Assembly: GCA_030783905.1 (NCBI GenBank)
Contig: JAQAHH010000003.1
Location: 124,001 to 188,000 of the forward strand
Length of the DNA stretch: 64,000 nucleotides
Source: Bisgaard Taxon 45
GTDB lineage: Bacteria > Pseudomonadota > Gammaproteobacteria > Enterobacterales > Pasteurellaceae
Reading direction: 5' to 3'
The notes beneath the pieces are model-generated. The model was given only the letters and a program-made list of their open reading frames with translations, searched no databases and was not told the origin of the DNA. Position numbers and translations under genes: made by a program. Below, in pieces: positions 1 through 11,756 of this stretch (its first letter is position 1; the number at the start of each line of letters is the position of its first letter).

Positions 1-176
1 ATACTCGTACCCACTCCAGTTTAGGGTTAGCAGATTTTAGCAAACGCATGACAGTACAAGAACTGACCCCACAAGGCTTTACCGACCTTGCAGAAACCGT
101 GATGTTAATGGCGACGGCGGAACAGTTAGAGGCACATAAGCAAGCGGTAGCCATTCGCTTGAATAAATTGAAATAA
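1..176 (+). CDS. hisD: Histidinol dehydrogenase, C-terminal end (partial)
   Basis: This is the last 57 codons of a gene that begins before the window; the reading frame starts at base 3 and ends at the TAA at 174-176. The translation includes [17 protein letters not shown] and [20 protein letters not shown], which match the tail of HisD. HisD oxidises L-histidinol to L-histidine, the last two steps of histidine synthesis, in the cytoplasm. The his genes that follow on the same strand support the call. The active site lies outside the window. Confidence 0.9.
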   Translation, partial: TRTHSSLGLADFSKRMTVQELTPQGFTDLAETVMLMATAEQLEAHKQAVAIRLNKLK

Positions 177-204
177 CTACTTATGACGATAGAAGGGAAA
201 TAAC

Positions 205-612
205 ATGGATTATCCAATTAATGGGCAATGTCAATGCGGGCAAGTGCGCTACACTCTACACAAAGCACCTATTGCGATTGCGGCTTGTCATTGTAAACAA
301 TGCCAAAAATTATCCACTAGTGCATTTAGTCTGACGGCAATGATTGATAAAGATGCATTGGAGTTAACGGGTGAACTGAAAGCCTTTCGTCGTCAGGCAG
401 AGAGCGGTAACCAAACCATTGCAATGTTTTGCCCCACTTGCGCAAACCATATTTACCATTACAGCCCAAGTTACCCTGATAAATTAATGCTCAAACCATC
501 CACATTGGACAATACCGAGATCATCGAACCCACGATCCATGTTTGGACGAGAGAAAAACAGGCCTGGTATCAACTCCCCGATAATGTGATGGTGTTTGAT
601 ACACAGCCTTGA
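205..612 (+). CDS. GFA/CENP-V family zinc-binding protein
   Basis: The 135-residue protein carries the cysteine pattern of the GFA (glutathione-dependent formaldehyde-activating) fold: C9/C11 in CQCGQVRY, C28/C30/C33 in CHCKQCQK, and C76/C79 in FCPTCA. These normally bind zinc. Members are often annotated as formaldehyde-glutathione adduct handlers, but most are uncharacterised, so the substrate is unknown. It lies 28 bases after hisD and reads with the operon, so it is probably cotranscribed. It is the first of several genes placed between his genes and has no known role in histidine synthesis. Confidence 0.8.
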   Translation: MDYPINGQCQCGQVRYTLHKAPIAIAACHCKQCQKLSTSAFSLTAMIDKDALELTGELKAFRRQAESGNQTIAMFCPTCANHIYHYSPSYPDKLMLKPSTLDNTEIIEPTIHVWTREKQAWYQLPDNVMVFDTQP

Positions 613-619
613 TGTCAAT

Positions 620-1171
620 ATGAATAAAATTATCTTAATTCGACATGTAACGCCTGTAGTCAGCAATACCCCTTGTTCTTATCTGGAGGCTAAACAACGT
701 TTAGTGGAATATAACAACACTGAAACGTTGAATTTTGCTGAAATCAATTTGTTAGGTGTAAACCAAGATAATCTGGATATAGACACTATTTATAGTTCAT
801 CATTAACTCGAGCAATAAAAACGGCTGACTACCTGTTTCCTAAGAAAAAGATTGTCACTACCGACAAACTTGTTGAATTTAATTTAGATATTTTTCCAAT
901 TCCTATTTTAAATTTATCATTTAAAAATTGGTTATTCGTTTCTCGAGTTTTATGGCTGATAGGCATCAATAAAAGTCAAAATAATTTACGACAAGAAAAA
1001 CAACGAGTAGCGAATTTTATTCAAGAAAATTTAAATAAAAATTGTATTATTGTGACCCATGGTTTTGTATTAAATGAAATACAATCACATTTAATAAAAA
1101 ATGGGTTCAACATTACAATAGCTAAAAAACAAGGATGTTTTAGTATCACTATACTGGAAAGGAAAACATGA
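620..1171 (+). CDS. Histidine phosphatase superfamily protein
   Basis: A 183-residue protein begins IILIRHVTP (the RH catalytic signature of the phosphoglycerate-mutase-like fold). It continues with SSLTRAIKTADYLF and ends with VTHGFVLNEI, the second conserved histidine. ATG 620 is chosen because RHVTP then sits at the usual position; an upstream in-frame ATG at 596 would overlap the GFA gene and add eight residues. The gene overlaps the next by 4 bases (ATGA). It is visibly AT-richer than hisC or hisB, suggesting acquisition. The substrate is unknown. Confidence 0.72.
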   Translation: MNKIILIRHVTPVVSNTPCSYLEAKQRLVEYNNTETLNFAEINLLGVNQDNLDIDTIYSSSLTRAIKTADYLFPKKKIVTTDKLVEFNLDIFPIPILNLSFKNWLFVSRVLWLIGINKSQNNLRQEKQRVANFIQENLNKNCIIVTHGFVLNEIQSHLIKNGFNITIAKKQGCFSITILERKT

Positions 1172-1887
1172 TGAACAATCAAATCCAACTCTACACTAGC
1201 GAAGATGGCAAAATTGCATTACAGGTTTCTTTTGAACAGGAAACGGTGTGGCTAAGTCTAGATCAAATGGTTACGCTATTTGGTCGAGATAAATCGGTGA
1301 TTTCTCGTCATATTCGAAATATCTTTTTGGAAGAAGAATTAGTGCGAGATTCAGTTGTTGCAAAAAATGCAACAACTGCCGCCGATGGAAAAACTTACCT
1401 CGTGGATTACTACAACTTAGACGTTATCATCTCAGTTGGCTATCGAGTAAAATCCAAGCGAGGCGTGCAATTCCGCCAGTGGGCAACACAAACCCTAAAA
1501 CAATTTTTAGTGCAGGGTTATGCGATCAATGAACGCCGTTTACAGGAAAAGGGCGTGGAATTTAGCCAAGCGGTTGCGTTGTTAAGTCGCACGCTGACAA
1601 ATCAAGCCTTCGTCAATGATGATGGACAAGCGGTGATTAGCGTCGTGCAGGATTACGCACGCACTTGGAGCTTATTGCAGGCGTATGATGAACAAAGTTT
1701 AAGTGCTAATTCATTGAAGCAACCTGATATGAAACCGTTGATCTTTGATGAGGTGTTGCAAGCCATTGAGCAATTAAAACAAACCTTGATTGAAAAAGGG
1801 GAAGCGACGGCGTTATTTGGTCAGTTGCGTTCCGATGGGTTGGCATCAGCGATCAATACCATTGAACAAGGATTTGGTGAGGAATAG
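1168..1887 (+). CDS. RhuM-family protein, N-terminal part of a split RhuM-Fic gene
   Basis: The 239 residues match the RhuM ('virulence protein') family: IQLYTSEDGKIALQVSF, VWLSLDQMVTLFGRDKSVIS, and FRQWATQTLKQFLVQGYAIN. This N-terminal region looks like a DNA-binding module. It ends at TAG 1885-1887, after which the same frame continues directly into a Fic/Doc-type motif (next entry). Family members I know are single proteins of about 330 residues, so this is probably a nonsense-broken gene. It overlaps the phosphatase gene by 4 bases and has a GGA-rich ribosome site just upstream. Related genes often occur as mobile accessory genes. Confidence 0.75.
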   Translation: MMNNQIQLYTSEDGKIALQVSFEQETVWLSLDQMVTLFGRDKSVISRHIRNIFLEEELVRDSVVAKNATTAADGKTYLVDYYNLDVIISVGYRVKSKRGVQFRQWATQTLKQFLVQGYAINERRLQEKGVEFSQAVALLSRTLTNQAFVNDDGQAVISVVQDYARTWSLLQAYDEQSLSANSLKQPDMKPLIFDEVLQAIEQLKQTLIEKGEATALFGQLRSDGLASAINTIEQGFGEE

Positions 1888-3229
<1,342 letters not shown>

Positions 3230-3265
3230 GATACAGACAGAACAAAAGACAAACAGGATAACACG

Positions 3266-4357
3266 ATGACACAACAATCTATTCTTTTTATCGACCGTGA
3301 CGGTACCTTAATTGACGAACCGAAAACCGATTTTCAAATCGACAGTTTAGAAAAATTGCAATTTGAACCGAACGTAATCCCAGCGTTGTTGAAACTTAAA
3401 CCCTTCTACCGCTTTGTGATGGTCAGCAATCAGGACGGTTTGGGCACGGCGTCCTTTCCGCAAGAAGACTTCGACAAACCGCACAATGCGATGATGGCGT
3501 TGTTTAACTCGCAAGGGATTGAATTTGATGAGGTGTTGATTTGCCCACACAAACCTGAAGATGAGTGCGACTGCCGTAAGCCGAAAATCAAATTATTGAA
3601 AAAATATATTGATAAAAAGTTGTTCGACCCTGACACCAGTTTTGTGATTGGCGATCGTGCCACTGACGTGCAACTGGCGGAGAATCTCGGCATTCGTGCT
3701 TTGCAATACGATCGGGAAAAACTCAACTGGGATTTGATTGCGGAAAAATTATTGCCAAAACAGACCGCACTTGGAGATCGCACCCCACGCTATGCGGAAG
3801 TGGTTCGCACCACCAAAGAAACGGACATTAAAGTGCAAGTGTGGTTGGATGAAACAGGCATGAACGACATCAAAACGGGCGTAGGCTTTTTCGATCACAT
3901 GCTTGATCAAATCGCCACCCACGGTGGCTTTAGAATGAATGTGTACTGCAAAGGCGATTTGTGGATTGACGAACATCACACTGTGGAAGACACCGCCCTC
4001 GCCCTCGGCACCGCATTAAAACAAGCCCTCGGCGACAAACGTGGCATTCAACGCTTCGGTTTTGTCTTGCCAATGGACGAATGCAAAGCAGAATGTACGA
4101 TGGATCTGTCTGGTCGCCCGTATTTCAAATTCAAAGCCAAATTTAAACGTGACAAAGTGGGCGATTTCAGCACCGAAATGACCGAGCATTTTTTCCAATC
4201 TCTCGCTTATACCTTAATGGCAACCTTACATCTCAAAACCAAAGGCGATAACGACCACCACAAAATCGAAAGCCTGTTTAAAGTGTTTGGGCGCACGTTA
4301 AGACAGTGTATTAAGGTGGAAGGGAATGAGTTGCCGAGTAGTAAGGGGGTTCTGTGA
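3266..4357 (+). CDS. hisB: Bifunctional histidinol-phosphatase / imidazoleglycerol-phosphate dehydratase
   Basis: The 363-residue fused enzyme has an N-terminal HAD phosphatase (DRDGT, nucleophile D10; [10 protein letters not shown]; a cysteine/histidine cluster [11 protein letters not shown]). Its C-terminal IGP dehydratase part carries [30 protein letters not shown] and [16 protein letters not shown], the metal-binding histidine motifs. It performs steps 6 and 8 of histidine synthesis. The fusion is typical of enteric and Pasteurellaceae his operons. An AGGATAA ribosome site precedes ATG 3266. An uptake signal (3764-3772) falls at the linker between the two domains. Confidence 0.97.
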   Translation: MTQQSILFIDRDGTLIDEPKTDFQIDSLEKLQFEPNVIPALLKLKPFYRFVMVSNQDGLGTASFPQEDFDKPHNAMMALFNSQGIEFDEVLICPHKPEDECDCRKPKIKLLKKYIDKKLFDPDTSFVIGDRATDVQLAENLGIRALQYDREKLNWDLIAEKLLPKQTALGDRTPRYAEVVRTTKETDIKVQVWLDETGMNDIKTGVGFFDHMLDQIATHGGFRMNVYCKGDLWIDEHHTVEDTALALGTALKQALGDKRGIQRFGFVLPMDECKAECTMDLSGRPYFKFKAKFKRDKVGDFSTEMTEHFFQSLAYTLMATLHLKTKGDNDHHKIESLFKVFGRTLRQCIKVEGNELPSSKGVL

Positions 4358-4407
4358 ACTAAATAACTATTACGCGATAGTACTTCATAAAATTGAGGAT
4401 AATAAAT

Positions 4408-5409
4408 GTGGATTTTGAATTTCAGAAATTAACATTACCCTATTGTGCATTTTTTGGGTCAGATTTGAATTTGACGTGGTTATTTAATGCAAGTAAAGAA
4501 GAACAAGAAGAAGCATTATTTGAATGGTTTACACTAAGGTATGAAGAGCCTGTACATTCCTTACCTTATATTTCGCGTGAGGGTGGATACCAATACATTT
4601 ATGGTGGACCAATCGATCCATATGATGAATTAGAACAATTTGAGAAATATACATCTTATGATGTGATACAAGATGTTGCTCAAAGATTATATGACATCGC
4701 AGAAGATACTTGGACTCCTATTCCACAATATTCAAATGATTATCAAATGAAAGAAACACCTATTGACAGGCTTAAAAACAGAATAAATAAAGCGATTAAA
4801 GTACTTAAATTTAGTAACATTGCTCAAATTATTGATATAAATTTATTAATAGAAAGATCTGAAGATTATGGTTTATATGCTAAGGATTTCTTAGTACATC
4901 AATTAAAAAATAATCTAAAGGAAAAAGATGAGGAAATCTCTTATTTACAAGCTTTATCTGTTTTTAGTTTACTTTTCACGGCATTCGAAACGTATATGTG
5001 GGAAATAACAAAATGTAACTTAGATACTAAAGGACTAAATTTAAGAAAAAATTTGATTAATACATTAAAAGATTTTGAAATAAAAAAATCTCTTAGTGAC
5101 ATTTATAATGAAAATTATAACTTTGATAGAAAATTAGAAGATATCTTAGACAATGAAACTGTTTGGCATAATATAAATAACATCACAAAGATTTTTAAAA
5201 ATGGATTTCAGTTAAATACATTACCTGATTTTCATGAAATCAATAAGTTATTAATAACCAGAAATAATATTGTTCATCGATTTGGTCTAGATAAAGATGG
5301 TCATGCAATTTCTCTGCAGGATGAGGATATTTTAAACGCAAAAAAATTTTTTATTGAATATTGTGAGAGTCTAGATCTTTTAATTCAAGAACGAATCTGT
5401 AATTTATAG
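4408..5409 (+). CDS. Hypothetical protein with C-terminal HEPN-type RX4H motif
   Basis: A 333-residue, AT-rich gene sits between hisB and hisH. I choose GTG 4408 because GAGGA at 4395-4399 is correctly spaced from it; the in-frame TTG at 4393 would place the ribosome site inside the gene. The N-terminal third contains GGYQYIYGGPIDPYDELEQF, a motif I recall from N-terminal domains attached to HEPN or Toprim proteins. The C-terminal third is helical (SVFSLLFTAFETYMWEI) and ends with TRNNIVHRFG. This is R285-X4-H290, the HEPN ribonuclease signature. An RNase toxin or defence protein is plausible but unproven; no antitoxin gene is adjacent. Confidence 0.62.
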   Translation: MDFEFQKLTLPYCAFFGSDLNLTWLFNASKEEQEEALFEWFTLRYEEPVHSLPYISREGGYQYIYGGPIDPYDELEQFEKYTSYDVIQDVAQRLYDIAEDTWTPIPQYSNDYQMKETPIDRLKNRINKAIKVLKFSNIAQIIDINLLIERSEDYGLYAKDFLVHQLKNNLKEKDEEISYLQALSVFSLLFTAFETYMWEITKCNLDTKGLNLRKNLINTLKDFEIKKSLSDIYNENYNFDRKLEDILDNETVWHNINNITKIFKNGFQLNTLPDFHEINKLLITRNNIVHRFGLDKDGHAISLQDEDILNAKKFFIEYCESLDLLIQERICNL

Positions 5410-5416
5410 GAAAAAT

Positions 5417-6010
5417 ATGCAAAACATCACCATCATCAACACCCGTTGCGCGAACCTTTCTTCGGTCAAATTTGCCTTTGATCGTTTAGGTTATCACGCA
5501 GAAATTACCGATAATATCGAACAAATCCAATCCGCCGACAAGCTGATTTTACCCGGCGTGGGCACGGCGAGAGCGGCGATGAAAAATCTTGCGGAGTTAG
5601 GAGTAATCGACACCATTCGCAATTTGAAACAGCCTGTGTTAGGCATCTGTTTGGGTATGCAGCTGATGACCGAATATTCTGAAGAAGGCAATTTGGACTT
5701 ATTAAAATTGATGGCGGGTAAAACCGAAAAATTGCCAGATTGTCAGTTGCCATTACCCCATATGGGCTGGAATAAGGTGCATTATGTCGCCGATCACCCG
5801 TTATTTGCAGGCATTGAGCAAGACAGCTATTTCTATTTTGTGCATAGCTATGCGGTGTTGCCCAATCCACACACCGTTGCCACTTGTGACTACGGCGTGC
5901 CATTTTCGGCAGTGATCCAACACAACAACTTCTACGGTGTACAATTCCACCCCGAGCGTTCTGGCAAGGCAGGGGAAAAACTGTTGCGTAATTTTGTGGA
6001 GAATATTTAG
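5417..6010 (+). CDS. hisH: Imidazole glycerol phosphate synthase glutaminase subunit
   Basis: HisH releases ammonia from glutamine and passes it to HisF. The 197-residue class I glutamine amidotransferase has the oxyanion region LPGVGT, the nucleophile elbow GICLGMQLM with C78, and VQFHPERSG carrying the catalytic His and Glu. ATG 5417 lies 7 bases after the HEPN-motif gene with AGGAAAA before it. Its stop overlaps the GTG of the MOSC gene by one base. In many his operons hisH is followed directly by hisA; here the MOSC gene intervenes. Confidence 0.96.
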   Translation: MQNITIINTRCANLSSVKFAFDRLGYHAEITDNIEQIQSADKLILPGVGTARAAMKNLAELGVIDTIRNLKQPVLGICLGMQLMTEYSEEGNLDLLKLMAGKTEKLPDCQLPLPHMGWNKVHYVADHPLFAGIEQDSYFYFVHSYAVLPNPHTVATCDYGVPFSAVIQHNNFYGVQFHPERSGKAGEKLLRNFVENI

Positions 6011-6678
6011 TGCAGGCTGAAATTTTAGTGATCAAAATCGGTGGAATTGAAACCTTAACGTTTAATGACGGATCTGTACTGGAAACAGCCATACGCAAAA
6101 AACCTGTACCAATGGTAAAAATACATCAACTTGGTGCCGAAGGTAATGATGTGAGTTTAAAAGCACATCATGGTGGTGTGGATAAAGCATTATTTTTTAT
6201 GTCCGATACATCTTTCCAACAATTAACCGCACTTATTGGCAAAGAATTTGATTATCAAGGAATTGCTACCTATGGGGAAAATTTTATTGTGTCTGGTTGG
6301 GATGAAAACAACGTTTGCGTAGGAGATCGTTACCAAATTGGCACCGTCATTGTGGAAGTTTCTCAGCCTCGTAAGCCGTGCGATCGCTTAGCGAAAAATA
6401 CAGGCAATAAAGATACGCATCATATTGTGCGACATTCTGGGCTGTCTGGGTGGTATGCACGAGTCATAAAAGAGGGGGAGATTCACACGCAAGATTCAGT
6501 GCAACGTATCCAGTGTCCTTATCCACAGTTAACGATTCATCATTTAAATAGATTACTTGCTGGCTCGGTGAAAGCGCTAACGCAAGAGGCATTGGAATCT
6601 GCGCTCAGTTGTGATGCCTTAGCAGAGGCATTTAAACGCAGTTTACGGAGTCAGTTACAGCGGATTGCGAAAGTGTAA
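6010..6678 (+). CDS. MOSC domain protein (YiiM-like)
   Basis: The 222-residue protein has the MOSC pattern: a basic start, [51 protein letters not shown] and KPCDRLAKN with the conserved cysteine. YiiM and YcbX of E. coli are molybdenum-cofactor proteins that reduce N-hydroxylated bases such as 6-hydroxylaminopurine; that role is inferred from family likeness and length (YiiM is about 224). The GTG start overlaps the hisH stop by one base, pointing to translational coupling. It contains an uptake signal at 6226-6234. It has no known link to histidine synthesis. Confidence 0.85.
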   Translation: MQAEILVIKIGGIETLTFNDGSVLETAIRKKPVPMVKIHQLGAEGNDVSLKAHHGGVDKALFFMSDTSFQQLTALIGKEFDYQGIATYGENFIVSGWDENNVCVGDRYQIGTVIVEVSQPRKPCDRLAKNTGNKDTHHIVRHSGLSGWYARVIKEGEIHTQDSVQRIQCPYPQLTIHHLNRLLAGSVKALTQEALESALSCDALAEAFKRSLRSQLQRIAKV

Positions 6679-6711
6679 AAAGCGGGATTTTTAACCGTAC
6701 TTTTAACATAA

Positions 6712-8231
<1,520 letters not shown>

Positions 8232-8246
8232 AATTAAGAGAAAAAA

Positions 8247-9338
8247 ATGGAAATAAAAAGTATTACAGATCTTATTAATGTTTTAAAAAAAATAGGATCA
8301 CCACAAAAAGACCATACAAGATTCTTTAGAGGTCATTCAAATCAGGAGTATGAATTAAAACCTAGTATATACAGGAATAATGGATTTATAAAAAATGAAA
8401 ATAAGATTATTCGAGATGCTATCATAAATAATCCAGACTCATTTTCAAAAAATGATAGTGTATTTAACGTGTTATCAAAACTACAGCATTATGGTTATCC
8501 TACAAGGTTACTCGATTTAACAAGTAACGCTTTAGTTGCACTCTATTTTATTGTCAATAACAACAATAATAATGGAGAATTAATAATACTTGATATACCA
8601 AATGAAAACATCAAATATTTTGATAGTGATACAGTATCTATCGTATCATCTATTAGTTTAAGAAATTATAATTTTAATATTGAATTATATAAAATAATAG
8701 AAGAAATAAATTTCAAAAAAGAAAAAGCAATGAAAATAATAAAAAACAATCATGAAATATTAAAAAATAAATCGTCATATAAAAAAATTACTCATGAATT
8801 AACAAGTATAGAAAATGAGATTTCATTAATAGATAAAAACCTCATAATTCTTCCAGGCCTTTTTTATAATATTAACAAATCGGAAAAATTAATATCTAAA
8901 TTAAAAGAAGAATTAGAAATGGATGTAATAGAAGAAAGTCAAATTAATAAATTTGCATATCAAAAAGCGAATAAAATTTTCAATAATCAACTTGGAATAT
9001 TAGAACTCTTACATGATATAAGAAAAGAAAAGCCTGGATTCTCTCCTATAATCAAGAGCGATGATTTAGAAAGAGTAATATGCGTACTAGCAAAATTAGA
9101 CAACAGTAGAATCATAAGACAACAAGGTTGTTTCTTACTTTTTGGGATAAATAATAAAAAAGAAAACCATGCAATATTAAATGAAAAATGGAAAAAAAAT
9201 GATTATAAAATAATAATCCCTCAACAAAGTAAGAGGGATATTTTAAATGAGCTTAAAACATTTGGAATTAGTAAAAAAACACTATTTCCAGAGTTAGAGT
9301 CTCAATCAGACGAAATCAAAGATGAATATAAGGAATAA
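8247..9338 (+). CDS. FRG domain protein
   Basis: A 363-residue, very AT- and lysine-rich protein sits between hisF and hisIE. It has FRG-domain hallmarks: [19 protein letters not shown] (residues 25-43), [20 protein letters not shown] (79-98) followed by LYF, then [10 protein letters not shown] (about 291-300) and [12 protein letters not shown] (340-351). The middle (about 120-280) is a lysine/glutamate-rich, probably coiled-coil insertion that splits the domain. FRG proteins are accessory genes of unknown biochemistry, often near phage-defence genes; a defence role here is inference. The start follows AAGAGAAAAAA. It ends 2 bases before hisIE, so it is probably cotranscribed. Confidence 0.8.
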   Translation: MEIKSITDLINVLKKIGSPQKDHTRFFRGHSNQEYELKPSIYRNNGFIKNENKIIRDAIINNPDSFSKNDSVFNVLSKLQHYGYPTRLLDLTSNALVALYFIVNNNNNNGELIILDIPNENIKYFDSDTVSIVSSISLRNYNFNIELYKIIEEINFKKEKAMKIIKNNHEILKNKSSYKKITHELTSIENEISLIDKNLIILPGLFYNINKSEKLISKLKEELEMDVIEESQINKFAYQKANKIFNNQLGILELLHDIRKEKPGFSPIIKSDDLERVICVLAKLDNSRIIRQQGCFLLFGINNKKENHAILNEKWKKNDYKIIIPQQSKRDILNELKTFGISKKTLFPELESQSDEIKDEYKE

Positions 9339-9340
9339 TC

Positions 9341-9958
9341 ATGCTAAACCCAACCCAAATCAACTGGCAAAAAGTGGATAATTTACTGCCTGTCATTATC
9401 CAAAATATCACGACCTGTGAAGTGTTAATGCTCGGTTATATGAATCAAGACGCGCTAGAAAAAACCTTAGCGGAAAAACGAGTCACCTTTTTTTCTCGCA
9501 CGAAAAACCGCTTGTGGACAAAAGGCGAAACCTCGGGACATTTTTTAAACGTGGTGGATATGAGTTTAGATTGTGATAACGATACCCTGCTGATTTTGGT
9601 GAATCCAATTGGTGAAACCTGTCATACCGGCGCGGAAAGCTGTTTTTATCAATTTGAAAATGCGACACAACCTGACTGGATTTTCTTGAGTAAGTTAGAA
9701 CGTTTAATTGCCAGTCGTAAAGGTGCTGATCCCACTAGTTCCTATACCGCACAACTGTATGCTAAAGGCACCAAGCGCATTGCGCAAAAAGTGGGGGAAG
9801 AAGGCGTGGAAACCGCACTTGCCGCAACGGTAAAAGACAGAGATGAAACCATTTGTGAAGCCGCCGATCTCGCCTACCATTTGACCGTTTTGTTACAAGA
9901 TGCGGCGTTAAGCTGGGCGGATGTGATTGGTAAACTCAAAGAACGTCACACAAAATAA
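9341..9958 (+). CDS. hisI: Bifunctional phosphoribosyl-AMP cyclohydrolase / phosphoribosyl-ATP pyrophosphatase
   Basis: The 205-residue fused HisIE carries out steps 2 and 3 of histidine synthesis. The cyclohydrolase part has [30 protein letters not shown], and the metal ligands in DCDNDTLL and CHTGAESCF. The pyrophosphatase part has [29 protein letters not shown] and [13 protein letters not shown]. It is the last his gene. Normal length and intact motifs suggest that the cargo genes have not disabled the pathway. Confidence 0.96.
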   Translation: MLNPTQINWQKVDNLLPVIIQNITTCEVLMLGYMNQDALEKTLAEKRVTFFSRTKNRLWTKGETSGHFLNVVDMSLDCDNDTLLILVNPIGETCHTGAESCFYQFENATQPDWIFLSKLERLIASRKGADPTSSYTAQLYAKGTKRIAQKVGEEGVETALAATVKDRDETICEAADLAYHLTVLLQDAALSWADVIGKLKERHTK

Positions 9959-9966
9959 CAAAAAAT

Positions 9967-10010
9967 AACCGCACTTTTTCGCACGCTAACCGATAGTGCG
10001 GTTTATTTTT
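9967..10010 (+). terminator. Terminator built from inverted uptake signals, after hisIE
   Basis: AACCGCACT (9967-9975) and AGTGCGGTT (9995-10003) form a perfect 9-bp stem with a 19-base loop, followed by TATTTTT. The left arm is a full uptake signal. Its position just after the last his gene fits transcription termination. Confidence 0.7.
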
Positions 10011-10105
10011 GACAGGTTATTTCCTCAGTCTGATTTCGCTATAGGATATTATGGGCTTTTGTGCTATTTTAACGCCAAATTTTCTTTGCTATGTAGGTCA
10101 ATATT

Positions 10106-10651
10106 ATGGAAAAAATCATTATTGATGAAAACCAATTTCTCCGCACCATTTCCCGTATTTCACATGAGATTATCGAAAAACATCAGCGTTTAGACAATAT
10201 TGTGATTGTCGGTATTAAACGACGTGGTGCCGAAATTGCAGAATTAATTAAGAAAAAAATTGCCGATCTCGCTAACGTTGACTTACCCTCTATTGATCTC
10301 GATATCACCTTTTACCGCGACGATTTAGAATATGCGGAACCAGACTCCAAATCCCCAACTTATAGTGGTGCATCCAATTTTATTAGTATTCATAATAAAG
10401 AAGTGATTTTAGTCGATGATGTGCTTTATACCGGTAGAACAATCCGTGCTGCACTCGATGCGTTAGTGGATTTTGGTCGTGCGGCAAAAATTGAGTTGGT
10501 CATCCTTGTAGATCGAGGTCATCGTGAGCTCCCGATTCGTGCCGATTACGTGGGTAAAAATGTCCCGACTAGCCGCAATGAAGAAGTGCAAGTACGTACA
10601 ATGAAGTTCGATCATTGCTATGAAGTGGCCTTACTGTCACCGACAAAATAA
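10106..10651 (+). CDS. pyrR: PyrR uracil phosphoribosyltransferase / pyrimidine regulatory protein
   Basis: The 181-residue protein belongs to the type I phosphoribosyltransferase fold, with the PRPP-binding loop VILVDDVLYTGRTIRAAL, the early IVGIKRRGAE and the C-terminal RADYVGKNVPTSR typical of PyrR. PyrR converts uracil and PRPP to UMP and, in Gram-positive bacteria, also controls pyr attenuation by binding RNA. No pyr gene adjoins it, so an enzymatic role is the safer inference. It begins 94 bases after the his terminator with its own upstream region. Confidence 0.93.
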   Translation: MEKIIIDENQFLRTISRISHEIIEKHQRLDNIVIVGIKRRGAEIAELIKKKIADLANVDLPSIDLDITFYRDDLEYAEPDSKSPTYSGASNFISIHNKEVILVDDVLYTGRTIRAALDALVDFGRAAKIELVILVDRGHRELPIRADYVGKNVPTSRNEEVQVRTMKFDHCYEVALLSPTK

Positions 10652-10718
10652 AGTTTGTGAACCTTTTTTAAAATTGATACTCTAACAAATGTAATTTTTA
10701 ACCAACATAATGGAATAG

Positions 10719-11654
10719 ATGATGAAAATTATTAATGTAAGATCTATTTTCTGGGCAATGCTTGGGCTTTTTATCTGTGTATCTAGCGCACAAGCTACTG
10801 AGCGCGTTGTGGCAACCGTGAATGGTGTCCCCGTATTAGAAAGCCAAGTCAAACAAACTATGGGAAAAAAAGGGCAATATCAAGTTGCTTTAGACAAAGT
10901 GATCGATGATATATTAGTGCAACAAGCTATTCAAAATTCAGGTATTAAAGTCAATTACGCACAAGTTGAGCAAATTATTGAAGGCATTGCCGCACAAAAT
11001 GGTTTAACTTATGGGCAATTATTAGATGCGTTAGATTATCAAGGCATTAGTTATAACGCTTATCGTCAACAAATTGCCAATCAAATCTTAATGGGTGAAA
11101 TCCGTAATCAAGCGATTGGACAAAGTATTGATGTGACGCGAGAGCAAGTTGAAGCATTAAGTAAACAACTGCGTAATCATGCAAAGCAAGCAGGCACAGA
11201 AAAAACTGTTTCTGCGCCACAATATGAAGTTAGACATATTCTATTGAAATTAAACCCACTCTTAAATGATGCACAAGCGAAAGCGCAGTTAACTCAAATT
11301 CGTGCAGATATCATGGCAGGTAAAATCAGTTTTGCTGATGCCGCATTAAAATATTCAAAAGATTATCTTTCCGGCGCCAATGGTGGGAGCTTAGGTTTTG
11401 CGTTTCCTGAAGCCTATGTTGGGCCATTCCAAAAAACATTGCTTTCAACAAAACAAGGCACGATTTCTGCGCCATTTAAAACGGAATTTGGTTGGCATAT
11501 CCTTGAGGTGACGAATACGCGTCAAGGAGATAAAACCATTGATGTCTATCGCCAAAAAGCCTATGAACAATTGGTCAATCAACAAGTTAAAGCATTTGAA
11601 AACGATTGGGTCAAGGCATTACGTAAAAATGCAGATATCCGTTATTTTAACTAG
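10719..11654 (+). CDS. surA: Periplasmic chaperone / peptidyl-prolyl isomerase SurA (one parvulin domain)
   Basis: A 311-residue secreted protein with a signal peptide (hydrophobic core IFWAMLGLFICVSSAQA). It has a SurA N-terminal chaperone region (VATVNGVPVLESQV, LVQQAIQNSGI) and one parvulin domain (YEVRHILLKLNP, GGSLGFAFPEAYVGPF, FKTEFGWHILEV). SurA escorts outer-membrane proteins through the periplasm. E. coli SurA is about 428 residues with two parvulin domains; this one has only one, as I recall for other Pasteurellaceae. Gene order surA-rsmA-apaH matches E. coli apart from pdxA and apaG. Two adjacent ATGs (10719, 10722) follow GGAAT. Confidence 0.92.
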   Translation: MMKIINVRSIFWAMLGLFICVSSAQATERVVATVNGVPVLESQVKQTMGKKGQYQVALDKVIDDILVQQAIQNSGIKVNYAQVEQIIEGIAAQNGLTYGQLLDALDYQGISYNAYRQQIANQILMGEIRNQAIGQSIDVTREQVEALSKQLRNHAKQAGTEKTVSAPQYEVRHILLKLNPLLNDAQAKAQLTQIRADIMAGKISFADAALKYSKDYLSGANGGSLGFAFPEAYVGPFQKTLLSTKQGTISAPFKTEFGWHILEVTNTRQGDKTIDVYRQKAYEQLVNQQVKAFENDWVKALRKNADIRYFN

Positions 11655-11670
11655 CAAATCAATTAAACGA

Positions 11671-11702
11671 AAAATCCCAGCCCATATGCTGGGATTTTGC
11701 TT
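11671..11702 (+). terminator. Rho-independent terminator after surA
   Basis: AAAATCCCAGC (11671-11681) pairs perfectly with GCTGGGATTTT (11688-11698) around a 6-base loop, with T-rich sequence after it. A TATAAT at 11703-11708, immediately downstream, could be the -10 of an rsmA promoter. Confidence 0.82.
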
Positions 11703-11756
11703 TATAATAGACCGCACTTTTGATACGCCATAGCGCGAACCCACAATCGAGAAAAT

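Noticed and set aside
10009..10037. TTGACA at 10009-10014 as a pyrR promoter
   Set aside because: No -10 hexamer lies at 16-18 bases; the nearest TATA-like sequence is 25 bases away.
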